A DNA stretch of 64,000 bases from Brassica napus. Taxonomy: Eukaryota > Streptophyta > Magnoliopsida > Brassicales > Brassicaceae. The translations under genes and the position numbers were made by a program. This document shows positions 1-11,790 of this stretch, piece after piece (position 1 is the first letter of the stretch; every line of letters begins with the position of its first letter). The notes beneath the pieces were generated by a model. The model saw nothing but the letters and a program-made list of their open reading frames with translations, had not been told where the DNA came from and made no database searches. The stretch lies in the NCBI RefSeq assembly GCF_020379485.1, contig NC_063449.1, forward strand, positions 32,361,473 to 32,425,472, in the 5' to 3' direction.

Positions 1-59
1 AGAACCTTTTGAGGCTCCATAATAGAGCGTCCACATCAGCAAAAAAAACTTCTCCCGAA

Positions 60-735
60 AGCTGACACGTGACATAAAATATAGTTTTACATTTTAATAT
101 TACTAATTTTCAAAAATTATAAATAATATGTAAACATACAGCATAAAAAATAGAAAAACTACGTTAAACATATGTAAAATTACCATTTTTCACTTAAAAA
201 AAAAGACGGCTTATCTCCATAATGTAACATTACCGTTTTATAAAAAAAAAACAAAAAACATTATATATAATTTTGAAAATAATAAACATATGTAAACATA
301 CAACATAAGAAAATGGAAATACTACATTAAACATACGTAAGATTACCATTTTACATTTTTATTTTAAAAAAATAGTACGTAAACATACAACATGAAAAAT
401 GGAAAAACTACATTAAACATATGTAAGATTACTATTTTTCACTAAAAAAAGACGGCTTATCTCCATAATGTAACATTACTATTTTGTAAAAAAAACATTA
501 TATATAATTTCGAAAATAATAAATAATATGTAAATATACAACATAAAAATGGAAATACTACATTAAACATATGTAAGATTACCATTTTACATTTAAAAAT
601 AACAATAATATGTAAACATACAACATAAAAAAAATAGAAAAACTACATTAAACATATGTAAGATTACTTTTTTTCACTAAAAAAATAGTTTATCTCCATA
701 ATGTAACATTACCATTTTATAAAAAAAACATAAAA
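60..735. repeat. AT-rich tandem repeat, unit about 240 bp
   Basis: A block containing 'cttatctccataatgtaac' recurs near 208 and 453 and, slightly changed, near 688. Between these blocks lie repeated stretches of the form 'acatatgtaaacatacaac' and 'ctacattaaacatatgtaag'. Spacing is about 235 to 245 bp, giving roughly three diverged copies. No coding potential is visible. I do not recognise the family. Confidence 0.7.
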
Positions 736-794
736 ATAACTATTTGACTATTTATCCAAGTTATTCTATTAAACATTGCCGTTTTACATTAAAA

Positions 795-1692
795 ATGAAA
801 AAAAACATTAAGATTCAAACATCTATCTTAAAATATAAAATATAGATATTAACTAAATATAAAGTAAAGAAAAAGAAATACCCAAGATATAGAAAAATAA
901 ATAATAAGTAAATATTATAAATATATAAATATATGAATTATATATACAAAAATAAGTAAATGCACAATTTTTAAAATATGGAAAGAGTACATTTAATATT
1001 AAACATCTATCTAAAAATGTAAAACATAGATATTAAGTAAATAGAAAGTATAAGAAAAAGAAATACATAACTTAAAAACAATGAAAAAAGTATATTAATA
1101 TTTAAACATCTCTCTTAAAATGTAAAATATAGATATTACGCAAATAGAAAGTATAAGAAAAGGAAATACACAATTTAAAAAAAAAGGAAAAATTACATTA
1201 GTATTTAAACATCTATCTTAAAATGTAAATCTATCTTAAAATATAAAATTATTAGTAAATAGAAAGTATAAGAAATAGAAATACACAATATAAAGAAAAA
1301 TAAATAATAAGTAAACATATAATATAAGTAAATACGCAATTTAAAAATGGAAAATTACATTAAGATTTAAAAATATATCTTAAAATTTAAAATATAGATA
1401 TCACGTAAATAGAAAGTATAACAAATGGAAATATACAATTTAAAGAAAATGGAAAATGTACAATAAGATTTAAACATCTATCTTAAAATGTAAAAATAGA
1501 GATATTAAGTAAATAAAAAGTACAAGAAATGGAAATACATATACAGGAAAATAAATAATAAGTAAATAATGTAAATATATAATATATGAATTATATATAT
1601 AATAATAAGTAAATACACGATTTTTTTTTAAAAAAATGGAAAAAGTTCATTAAGCATTAAACATCTATCTTAAAATGTAAAATATATAATAT
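795..1692. repeat. AT-rich tandem repeat, unit roughly 100-180 bp
   Basis: The phrase 'catctatcttaaaatgtaaa' followed by 'atatagatatta' and 'aagtataagaaatggaaa' recurs near 820, 1005, 1108, 1210, 1468 and 1663 with small changes and indels. The array resumes at about 2306-2500 after a Helitron-like insertion. There are no genes in it. Confidence 0.65.
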
Positions 1693-2305
1693 TCCCTAGA
1701 CTATATTTGCGAAGTGATTTTGCAAATCAATTTCATAAAACAAATATGACATGGCTACTGAAATTGATGACATGACTTCCGAAAAAATATGACATGGATA
1801 ATTTTATATAATGTTGATTTATATTTTTGGCAAACTTATTAGAATATGGTAATAATTCATATATTACATTTAATATTAATATTTCATTTTGGTAAACTTT
1901 TTTTAAATATGGTAATAGCTCATACATCATCTATAAAATAAATATATTCATATATAACATTTCAAATTTTGAAATATTATTACCTTTGTATAATTATACA
2001 ATTTGTATTACCAAAGCTTTCAAAAATTTCTACAATTTAAAAAAAAAATTAAATACCTAATCGTAAGATCATTAGTTTCTTATATATCTACAAATTTTAT
2101 AAATATTGTTTAGGCTAAATTTTTGATAATTATACAATTTTGTATCATTTTTATTAGTTTTATACAAATTGATTTAATATATATCAAATCTATATTAAAT
2201 ATTAGTAAGAAAATAGTAAAATCTATAATATTTAATAAATTTTATTTTTAAATATAAGTTAGATTTTAAAAATAATTTCCTGCACATAGTGCAGGAAACA
2301 CCTAG
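1693..2305 (+). mobile_element. Helitron-like non-autonomous element
   Basis: The segment starts TCCCTAGACTATATTTGC and ends with a 10-bp stem, TTTCCTGCAC/GTGCAGGAAA with loop ATA, followed a few bases later by CTAG and then T. That is the expected Helitron end: a 3' hairpin, then CTRR, inserted next to T and without target duplication. The sequences on both sides belong to the same AT-rich array, so the element interrupts it. It is about 613 bp and has no coding capacity. The exact 5' base is uncertain by one. Confidence 0.6.
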
Positions 2306-2500
2306 TAGGCAAATACACAATTTAAAAAAATGGAAAAAATACATTAAGATTTAAATATCTATTTTAAAATATAAAATATAGATATTAAGTAAAAAAAAAT
2401 ATAAGAAATGGAAATAAACATTTAAAAAATGGAAAAAGTACATTAAGATGTAAACATCTATCTTAAAATGTACATCTATCTTAAAATGGTAGTAAATTAT
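2306..2500. repeat. Continuation of the AT-rich array
   Basis: After the Helitron-like insertion the motifs 'aatacacaatttaaaaaa', 'tctattttaaaatataaaat' and 'acatctatcttaaaatgtac' resume. This shows the two blocks were once continuous. Confidence 0.6.
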
Positions 2501-4039
2501 ATAAAAATGGAAATACCACATTAAACAAAAAAAATGTATATTTTTACATCAAGAAAGTCCCTATAAAATTCATTATTCCATCAACATCAACCTCACACTT
2601 CCAAGGAAAACTTCAAAGCACTCGAGCAAAAAAATGGTTTCACCATCAACTCTTGCCGTCCCAAAAACCTTTAATGACCTTGAATGAGATTTTTTATAAC
2701 AACGAACTTTTTGTTAGGTAGATTCATTGTTGGAAAATCCGCAACTTCCAAAAGCCAAACTTATTCATGAAAATTGAATTGCTTTTCATAGACTCAAAGG
2801 TATTCTTACAAATTTAAATTAATCTAATCCATGACTTTATTGTTAATATTCATACTAACTCTTTCATGATCAAACCATTACATTTAATAACCATTCAAGC
2901 GTTTATCCCGAAACACTTCTTTCCTCGCCGAATCAGGTATTGGTTCATGTTGGTTTAGTATTGTTTTTGGTTTATTAACCGGTTTAGGATGGTCCTATTG
3001 TAAATATAATTTAAGTTGGTTTAGTATATATTATGCTTAAAATAACTTAAATTAAATAATAGTAATATTATGCTTAAAATATAATTTTAGAGAGTTTTCA
3101 AATATAGTTTACAGAACATTATAGGTGATGAATTTAATTTATTAAATTCGTTTCTTACTTCAAACTAAGTTTTTTTAAAAATATACTGAGTTATAAATAT
3201 CAATGCTGGATTGGTGAGTATAACATGAAGAAAAAAATATAAATATTTCATTTTCAAGATAAGAAATTCAGCTTTTATTCAGTTACTCAATATATAATAT
3301 CTTAAATTATTTTTTTAAAAATATACATAATTTATATATATAGATAAATCTTCCAAACTTAAACTATTATATTATATATGAATAATGTTTTTAAATAAAA
3401 ATAATTTCTGATTTAAAAAAAAAATAAAAACAACAAATGGTTATTTTCAAATAATGGATGTAATTTACATTATACTATCATTTAACAAGTATTAGATACG
3501 TTTTGATATATCATTATTTTCTATTTCCAGACAAAATAAATTGTTAAACATCAATATCATCTAGGTTAAGTATACTAACAGCAAAAATTCAAACATCACA
3601 AAAATATTTACATAACCATTATAATACAATAATTTAATAAAAAAATACAATTCAAAAAAACAATATTCAAAAGAATAGTTATATACTTAATATTTGAAAA
3701 TCAAAGATATTTTTTCTAAAATTGTACTTACCTGGCCAAAGAGATCAACCATCTTTTTACGGATCGATCGATTGTTGAGCATGTGGTCGATCCGAAAATA
3801 CTCTGCAGTTTAATTAAATATCTAAAACATTTATTCCAACACTCAACAGATAATTTTGCTAAATATGATAACTAGATAGCCAACAAAATTACAAAAAATA
3901 TTTAAAAAGTAAAAAATATGTTAATTTAACGTGTTAAAATTTAAAAATAAATTTTAATTATGACATGCATCTTAACATTTATATAAATATATATCATAAC
4001 CTAAATATAAATAATTTAACAACTTAAATTAGAAAAAAT
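2501..4039. other. AT-rich intergenic DNA, nothing recognised
   Basis: I found no ORF, RNA gene or clear transposon end in this stretch. Around 2570-2700 the sequence is less AT-rich, but no protein match is apparent. Confidence 0.5.
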
Positions 4040-4073
4040 AAAAATCCCGGACGTAGCCCGAGTTAATCCCTAG
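4040..4073 (+). mobile_element. Possible decayed Helitron 3' end
   Basis: The string TCCCGGACGTAGCCCGAG can form an imperfect 7-bp stem around GTA (5 of 7 pairs) and is followed by TTAATCC-CTAG-T. This resembles a Helitron 3' terminus. The matching 5' end was not located, so the length is unknown. Confidence 0.4.
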
Positions 4074-4500
4074 TTTTATATGTAATAAGGATCATTATAT
4101 GTTACGGGTGAATGGTGATCATATAGTATTTTTGGATAATAATGTTAGGAGGAATTATATGTTATGGGGGTAATGGTGATCATAAAGTATTCTTCTAATC
4201 ATTCACGTATTAGCTCGTCCACGAAAACACGTGAATCAGGCTACCACTTTAAGTTATAAATGATCGATCATGATTGATCATTTTACTTTATTTAAATTTA
4301 TGAAGAATTGGTGCAAACTTTAGGAAACTTTATAATGATAGTGTTATATATCGCGATCGTCTCTGACATCATTATATGATTTCGGTTCAAAGTTGCAACT
4401 GACGTATATAATTTTCAAAAAGAAAAAAATGTAACATTTTAAATTATTATTATAAAGAAAAAACTCTGATGGATTGGGAGAAGAATAATAAAGCTTCCAC

Positions 4501-6372
4501 TAACTCGTCCTTAGCGGCCGATTCCTCAGTCCTCTTTGCTTCCTCAATCTTAGTACTAGTGGTCTCGTCACCATGTGAATTTGTTGCTTCTTCTCAATGA
4601 AGCTTATAAAGTCTTCCTTTGTCCTGTCTCCTTCGTACTCTACAACGTTTCCACTCGCTGATCTCTAGTAAATGGTCGGGAGGGAAGCCTTTCCCGTCAA
4701 AGGGTTCACTTGGGATATCATTTTCCGTTGCGTCCTGTACACCCCACATGCAATCGTGTGGTTAAGACCATTATTTAGTATGATATTATCAAAAAGTGAT
4801 TTGACATGCAGCAGTGAGCAGCACAAAAAAAAAATAGAGGCTTACTAATTTTGCTATGATCACACTTGGGTCGTTTTGCAACTTTAAAGCCACTTCGTCC
4901 AATATCGGGGAAACCTGGCAATGTCCACACGACGGTGCATAGAACTCAATCAAGACTGGTGGATAAATTGATGTCTTTATCAGTTTTTGTTTTGTAAGAA
5001 GATCAAAATAAGTATTATTAAAAGTTTTCAAATGTTGCTCACCATTCTTTCCAGACTTATAGACTATATCGTCAAGGCTCTCAGCTACAACAACCTTCAC
5101 TGGTTTGTTGTTCTCAGCTGGAATAGGCTGAGATTTTTTTATGGGCGGCAACTTTCCCTTCTTGAAGGAAACATGTTCTTTGCTTAGTTTATATTTTATT
5201 TTACGTAACTCTTTTACATGATACTTACAAGAATGAAACCCTGAAGTCTTTCATCCATGACTCAATCTGGTCAACCATAACGTTTGCTTTCTAGTAGGGC
5301 GAGCAAAATATCCATAAATTTTTTTATTCAATTCGTTATTTGTTTCTATTCAAACCGAAAAATCCAGGTATTCATAACTCTACAGAGCAAAACAAATACT
5401 AATATGTAATATTCATATGAAATGAATCAAATAAAAAATATTAATATTTTTAAGAACGAATATTCGATCAGATCCGTTATATGCATATATATACATATAT
5501 TTAAATATTTTTATATATAACTTATATAAATATTATTTTTTATATAAATTTTAAAATATTTTATTTATTAAATATATTATAGTAGTTATCAGAACTTTTA
5601 AAAGTAAATAATTTTTTTGTAAAAAATATTATTATTTTATATTATTTTGGATTTTTTTATTTATTTTATTTGTATGGATCGAATCAGATATCCAGTTAAA
5701 TCTCTGGATATATGAAACACCAAATATCCAGATGGCTACAGATTGAATCTTATCGGATAATTAATTGTTCAGACGAAACAAATCGGATCACGAACACCTT
5801 CAAAAACCTGGATATTCAATTTGTACCAACCCCTACTTTCCAAGTACTTCTTGTTATCCGGAGTCAGGATGATTATGAGGGGAACTTGGGTCTCTCCAAG
5901 TCCAAAGTACTGTCAAAGACCGATATACACAAAAGGAAAAACTCTGCTTAGGGATGTGTAAACTCGCAGCAGAAGAAAATGATTGGGAGATGCAAAATGA
6001 AATAGTAACCTGCAAAGTGTGTTGGCCGCTCTCAGCATCACCAACAAGGAAGAAAAGACCTTGTCCTTTATATGATGTGGCAACTTCACGGTACTTTGCT
6101 TTTAGAGATTCAACTCTCTCCGGTGAAGTTAACGAACATCATTACCTAAATTTTCAAAATGTTACAGCCCATCAAAACCAGAAGATCATAGAAGAAACTG
6201 TCAAAACAATAAAGAATGATGTTAAAAACTTTTACCGAGTGGCAAGGCTGACAAAGAATTTGTCAGTATATGGGTGGTTGCTTGGATCACTGTCTAAGAC
6301 GGTGACAAGTAGAATGCTTGATTCTTTGACAAACTTCTCTATATGGTTTATTGCCATAGCGGTTACATTTAA
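4501..6372 (-). pseudogene. Protein disulfide isomerase pseudogene (PDIL1-2-like)
   Basis: Read on the minus strand, spliced pieces match the C-terminal half of a plant PDI. They are: [20 protein letters not shown] sequence near 6330, MMFVNFTGE near 6150, a frame-shifted [11 protein letters not shown] block, [11 protein letters not shown] near 5260, [17 protein letters not shown], and a second thioredoxin domain with CGHC near 4915. The C-terminus keeps KDEL (4501-4512), the ER-retention signal, but no stop follows it. Splice sites remain visible, for example gtgagc...ccaccag and gtaagcc...gtacag. It is a pseudogene: there are several frameshifts, the active-site context is SCGHC instead of WCGHC, the N-terminal half is absent, and a MITE interrupts the exon at 5295-5835. 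A functional family member would fold disulfide-bonded proteins in the ER. Confidence 0.85.
5295..5835. mobile_element. hAT-type MITE inserted in the PDI pseudogene
   Basis: The element is 541 bp with terminal inverted repeats beginning TAGGGCGAGC on one side and TAGGGGTTGG on the other, both leading into AATATCC. The flanks CTTTCTAG and CTTTCCAA agree at 6 of 8 positions, consistent with the 8-bp target duplication of hAT elements. The PDI reading frame on either side joins once the element is removed. The ends carry repeats of the GGATATCC/ATCCAG type, like the element at 35412. It has no coding capacity. Confidence 0.65.
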
Positions 6373-6589
6373 GGGCTAATTGGTGTAGTAGCCAATTTTT
6401 GAGACAAAATTAAGAATATAGCACTTGATTTGACATAATTAGATTCTTTAGCATTTGTTCTATTTTCTTCCGGTTGTATCTTTCATCTATGTAAGTAACC
6501 GGTAAGTAAATGATGTTGAGATGTCCGAAGGATGATAATAATTATAAAAGAACGTCGGCTGTGATAAAAAGTAACTAGAATGAAACATC

Positions 6590-7550
6590 CTAATGGTAAT
6601 AAACAAAATAGTATAGTATTTGTTCAAATTTTGAAATGTCTATGATTGAAGGAAAATACGTAATGTTTACCTTAACATCAACACAAACCTTTCATAATTA
6701 AACCAAAAACACTAGTCACTAAACTCTAAAAGGAAATATACCCTAATCCAAATATCAAAACATGCAAATAGTATATAGTATAAAATATAATTAAAATAGA
6801 ACAGTAACAAATGAAATAGTATAGTACATATTGTTCTGATTTTGAAACGTTCTTACCCCAACGTCAATCCAAATCTTCCAAAACTAAACCCTAAAAGAAA
6901 CTATAAACCCTAGTCCAAATATCAAAATATGCACATAGTACATAATAAACAAAATAGTATAGTATTTGTTCAAATTTTGAAATATCTATGATTGCAGTGA
7001 AAGAGGTAATGTTTACCCTAACATCAACACAAACCAAAAACACTAGTCACTAAACCCTAAAGGAAAATATATACCCTAACTCAAATATCAAAATATGCAA
7101 ATAGTATATAATATGAAGTATTATTAAAATAGAATATTAACAAACGAAATAGTATAATACATATTGTTCTGATTTTGAAATTTTTTTACCCAAAGGTCAA
7201 CCCAAACCTTCCAAAACTAAATTCAAAACACTAATCACTAAACCCTAAAAGAAACTATAAACCTTAATCCAAATATCAAAATATGCAAATAGTATATAAT
7301 ATGAAGTATTATTAAAATAGAATAGTAACAAACGAAATAGTATAGTACATATTGTTCTGATTTTGTAATGTTCTTACCCCAACATCAACCCAAACCTTCC
7401 AAAACTAAATTCAAAACACTAATCACTAAACCCTAAAAGAAACTCTAAACCCTGATCCAAATATCAAAATATGCACATAGTACATAATATCAAGTATTAT
7501 TATAATAGAATAATACATATTATTCAAATTTTGAATAGAATAGTATGATG
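6590..7550. repeat. Tandem repeat, unit about 165-190 bp, five copies
   Basis: The motif 'caaatatcaaaatatgcaaa' recurs near 6748, 6914, 7081, 7268 and 7456, each followed by 'tagtatataat' or similar. Each is preceded by 'cactaaaccctaaaagaaa' and 'tgttctgattttgaaa'. Spacing is 166, 167, 187 and 188 bp. The copies are similar but not identical, and no gene is visible. Confidence 0.75.
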
Positions 7551-8255
7551 CATAAGCATCACCACTGTTCATCTTCTTCAAATTTTACTCTCATCTTCAC
7601 TATTATGTGTTTGAATCATCATATAGTTAATCAATAAGCATATCCACATGATTCATTTCAACATTTACCTCTACCGGTTTGATCACTATCATCTAATTAT
7701 AAATTTCTGTTGGCAACAAACGATTATACAGATGGTTGGTAAAGAGAGATAGTTAGTGAAGAAGTATGGTTGAAACAGATAAAACGATAGTCGTAATGGA
7801 AGAATTAATGATGGTGAGTGGTGATAGAAAAACAATTATTTGTTTTTGTCAACCGATTAATGAAGGGGTAATATAGTATATATTTTATAAATATTAGAGT
7901 TGTGTTTTTTTTTGTTAATTCTTAATTATATGTTATTTTGTAGTTATCTGGCCCAATTTCCCTATATTTAATATAATGCAAAAAAAAAATTTAGTCAAAG
8001 AAAAAAAAACTTCTCTAGAGCATCCCCATTGAAATCCTGATTTCATTATTCATAAATTATATTAAACAATCTGTAGCATAACATAGTTACTCGTTGATGT
8101 AACGTACAAGACAAGTTACTTTTGCACCTTGGAATCGACTACCCTTCACCAAAAGGCAAGAGTTGACGATAGATCATAAGTAATATTTTTCTTTTCTTTT
8201 CATAACTGATTCAATAGTTGACTAATCGATCTTAGTTTATTTCTAGCCAACAATG
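7551..8255. other. Intergenic DNA, nothing recognised
   Basis: AT-rich, with no ORF above background and no clear transposon ends. Confidence 0.5.
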
Positions 8256-9473
8256 TTACTTTCTCATAGTTTTTTTTTGGTAAAATGCTAAGCTTACCAT
8301 TTTCTGAAAAGAGATTACAGTGTTGTTGTTGAACAACTTATTACAAGGAGGAAACAGAAGAAGAAGTGCAGAAAACAAAAAGACAGTACAAGAACTAAGA
8401 AACAGAAGACAAAGCAGAACACAAAACAGAGAATCCGAAAGACTCCGAAAGACCGAGAGACCGAGAGACAGGGTGACTAAGGCGGGAACAAGGAGCGAGA
8501 TGAGAGAAACAGCAGCAAGTAGGAGGCTGATCCCTCACGAGGCGGCGGCAGCGAAAGGAGACAATCCCCCATCAAGCGGCCAACCCTGGAGATGATCGCT
8601 GCTTCGGTAGATGATACTTGACGGAAGATGCGATGGTTCCTCTCACACCACAGACAGTAAACAATGACCTGCGCCAAAAGCTTAATAACAGTTGCCGCAC
8701 CAGGACAAGAGGCAATGTAAGGCCTGTCGATGATGGTGATAACAGAGTCTGGGGAGACCGGCGGAGTGGAAAACATCCATCCAGCAAAATGAGACCAAAC
8801 TGCTGAGGAAAAAGTACAGTTGAAGAACAGATGAGCATGAGATTCCAGACCCGAGGAGCAGAGGGTACATGCTGCCGGGACCGTCATTCCCCATGAGATT
8901 AGCCTGTCCCTAGTAGGCAACCTTGCTAACACTGTCATCCAAGATACAAAAGAGAATCTAGGAACCGCTTCTTTAAACCAAACAAGATTACACCAAGGAA
9001 CGACAGGAGATCTTTGTCTCAAGAGATTCCACGTTGCTTTAGATGAAAATTTCTTAGAGAAAGACCAATCAGCCCAATCACCATTCCGCCAGAGGAAAAC
9101 GTCCTTCCCGCGCGAGTCTGACGGAGGCTGCATAGTTGAGAGAACCAGTTGAAGAGTTTCAGCTTCGTGAGATCGAGCTGGAGGAAGAATCCAATCACCA
9201 TTGGCTGCAGCCGAGGAGACAGTAGAATGTAACGGGATTTGTAAATCCCCCGGCCCTCTAGCACCAAAGACAGAGATTAGGAGTCCAAGGTCAGTCCACC
9301 AGTCGTACCAGAAGCTGGCTGTCTTGCCATCACCTACGTTACATCTCATTAGATCATTTAGTTTCGGCTTCAGCTGCAGCATCCTGTTTACTGAGGATGA
9401 GAGAGTAGATGAAGTCGAAACTGTCCAAATCCTCTGGTCACAGCTGCAGCATCCTGTTTACTTTCTCATAGTT
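8256..9473 (-). mobile_element. 5'-truncated LINE with target-site duplication
   Basis: A 16-bp direct repeat, TTACTTTCTCATAGTT, lies at 8256-8271 and 9458-9473. Right after the left copy is a T-run, which is a poly(A) tail on the minus strand. Between them is the 3' part of a non-LTR retrotransposon. The structure is a classic target-primed insertion, truncated at its 5' end. A 22-bp internal sequence (9371-9392) is repeated at the 5' junction (9441-9462), which suggests template slippage when the insertion was completed. Confidence 0.8.
8477..9382 (-). pseudogene. LINE ORF2 C-terminal fragment (zf-RVT domain)
   Basis: This 301-residue open frame resembles the region after the reverse transcriptase in plant L1-type ORF2 proteins. 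Around residues 20-30 it has GKTASFWYDWWTD, typical of the segment following RT. Around residues 140-210 is a zf-RVT domain with F-VSWMTVLARLPTRDRL, then C-TLCSSGLESHAHLFFNC. The RT itself is missing because the element is 5'-truncated. The frame is a remnant and is not expected to make a working protein. Confidence 0.75.
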
Positions 9474-10378
9474 ATGTCATGCTTAATCATATTATCTACA
9501 TTTCTTACCATGACTAACCATATTGTTATATCCTATTTTCTTTTAGAAATCCTCAAAATTCTTGTAAATTTTAAACTTCGACATTCTTGTAATCTAAGCC
9601 AGGATGATTATTAATTTTTATATATATTCAGAAAATAGGCACATATAAGTAATTTCAATATCCAAAGCTGTATAATTTCACTTGACCAAGTAACTAACCA
9701 ACCAATAATAAATGAATACTTACCTATACTGCTTTTTGTTTTAACAGAAACTTACCTACACTGCTATACAACAATATTCTGTATCTAAGCAGAAAGGTCT
9801 CAGGTGGAGAGCATTGACATACGGGAGAGTTTTTAGTGGTGAAATAAAAATGTTTTTGAGGTTTTTGGTATGGTGTTTTCATAAAAACAATGAATATTTT
9901 GTGTGAATATTCATACCCTTTTCTGTGTCACCATGTGTAATAATCATATTATCCAAAAAAAGAAGAAGCAATCTTGAAGTGCAAAATCCATCAGAGCTCC
10001 AGCAAAATTAAAATTTAACTTGAAATGTATATGACTACTAAATTTGTAAAATGTAAATAAAATTATGTTTAAAATATCAATAAAATTATAAATTTTAACA
10101 AAAGTAATTGATAAAGAAAAATTTTGAATCTAAATTAAGATAATAGCTCCGATTGGCGATGATACATAGTATTAGAGTTGAATTACAAAAAGAATTATAA
10201 TCTGATGTAATTCGTAGTAAAAATTATGTGCATAGTAAATTTGTTGTGAAAATATCAGTTTTTTATTCTTAAAATAATTGTCTTGTAACATTTTGATGTA
10301 TAACTTATAGTATGTATTAAATAAAAAAGAAAATAATAAACGAATCTGATTTAGAGAGAGAGGCTAGAGAGAGGAAAT
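9474..10378. other. Intergenic DNA, nothing recognised
   Basis: AT-rich. No ORF, RNA gene or transposon end could be supported. Confidence 0.5.
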
Positions 10379-11778
10379 TGATGTTAAGAGTTTTCAAGGC
10401 TCGTAAGACAAATGATGTAGTATAAAAGATTGTCGAACCAATTCTAAGAGATTTCAAAGCACCGAGAATGCAAGTACGTACTTAATCTAAGTGCAACCGA
10501 TAATTTGGATGGTTTTAAACTACTACTAATAATAGAATGCAATAACAGAACAATAAAACAATAAAAGAAGTGATTTTCTTTGGTTATGATAAAAGAAAAC
10601 TCATTGGGTGATCAAGTTTCGAACTAAGGATGACAAGTGATCAATCAAAATATCAACCTTAACCTTAGACACAATCTTAAACAAACTCTATGTCTAGATG
10701 AATGTTCATTTACTAACATATTTCAAACATCAAATGTCTTTGGTTGAATAATATGAAAGCAATCATTACTAACAAGTCTATTGGCTATCTTAACACCTTT
10801 AGCAACAAATGTCTTTGGTAAAGTATGTTAAAAGCTTAGGAGAGTTGTCTCAGGCATTTCATCAAACACTTTGTGGGTGGGAAATGCCTAAAGATCAACT
10901 TTTGAGAGACCAACTCAGAAGATGTATTATGAATACTCTACTAGCAAGGAATAAGAAGGATCTACACTATAACATCCTAGATCTAGCCTAATCACCCATA
11001 ATCTCCCTAACCCATGAATTCAAGAGTAGATTACTCACTACTTTGCATGATTCCTCTTAAACCCATATTGGATTTCAGATTCATCATGTAGAGAAATACA
11101 GATAATAGATTAGAAATCAACAGGATAACATATGATCAAATGAATCAAAGAGATGAACTTTTCAAGAGGTTTTTGGTGGTTTTCTCAAAGATCAAAGAAA
11201 AGATGCCTCTGATGGCTTACAAAAGATACTTAAAACATAGGTTTAGAAAGTAAAAACGTGCATAATGAAATGACAAAAAGGCCATTGAGTAAACATGAAG
11301 TCGAGCAAACAAAAGGCGCGCAGCAACCTCCAATAGTCGCTCCGAGAGGTCGCTCCAGGCTTCGGGAGCGACCTGGAGGGGTCGCTGCGAGACGTCGCTC
11401 TCGTGTCTCCGAGCGATGAAAACGCGAGCGACTTCTCCGCGTCGCTCTGGTAAGGTCACTCTCGTGCCTCCGAGCAATGAAAACGCGAGCGACATCGGGG
11501 TGTCGCTCTGGCCAAGTTGCTCTGAAGGGGTGTCACAACGACTTCACGGTGTCGCTCCGGTGAGGTCGCTCCCATGCACTGCTCGTCCAATGATCACCTT
11601 TATCACCTCTTTTGAGCTCCAAATGCACCCAAATGTCTCCAAGAACTCCATGTGGTACTCCAATACCTGATAAAGACTCATGTATGCAAATGCAACCTAA
11701 ACATGGCTAAATCATAGTCTACGTGATCAAAATGCACATGGGTGAATGGATAAAACAATGGAAATATGAAAGATATCA
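10379..11778 (-). repeat. 3' LTR of the Athila-like element
   Basis: This 1400-bp LTR is nearly the same as the one at 16102-17522. Differences are scattered substitutions and small indels, including a segment of about 20 bp near 10595 that is absent here but present near 16330. The middle (11290-11570) is GC-rich and holds many GAGCGAC/GTCGCTC words in both orientations, in sharp contrast to the AT-rich rest. Open frames across this part are by-products of the repeats. Confidence 0.85.
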
Positions 11779-11790
11779 ACTCCCCCAAAC
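11779..11790 (-). other. Polypurine tract of the Athila-like element
   Basis: On the minus strand the sequence AAGTTTGGGGGAGT directly precedes the 3' LTR start TGATATC. This is the expected position and composition of a plus-strand primer. Confidence 0.7.

Noticed and set aside
60..1692. CRISPR array
   Set aside because: Repeats are long, diverged, AT-rich and without regular unique spacers, and the DNA is eukaryotic.
5712..6379. Two plus-strand genes at 5712-6379
   Set aside because: They lie over the PDI pseudogene, which is recognisable on the minus strand.
6590..7550. Centromeric satellite
   Set aside because: Unit length is near that of Brassica centromeric repeats, but only five diverged copies lie among genes and I do not recognise the sequence as that satellite.
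11217..11670. Open frames on both strands in the Athila-like LTR (and 16960-17413)
   Set aside because: Both strands and several frames are open because of the GAGCGAC/GTCGCTC words; LTRs of this group do not encode proteins.
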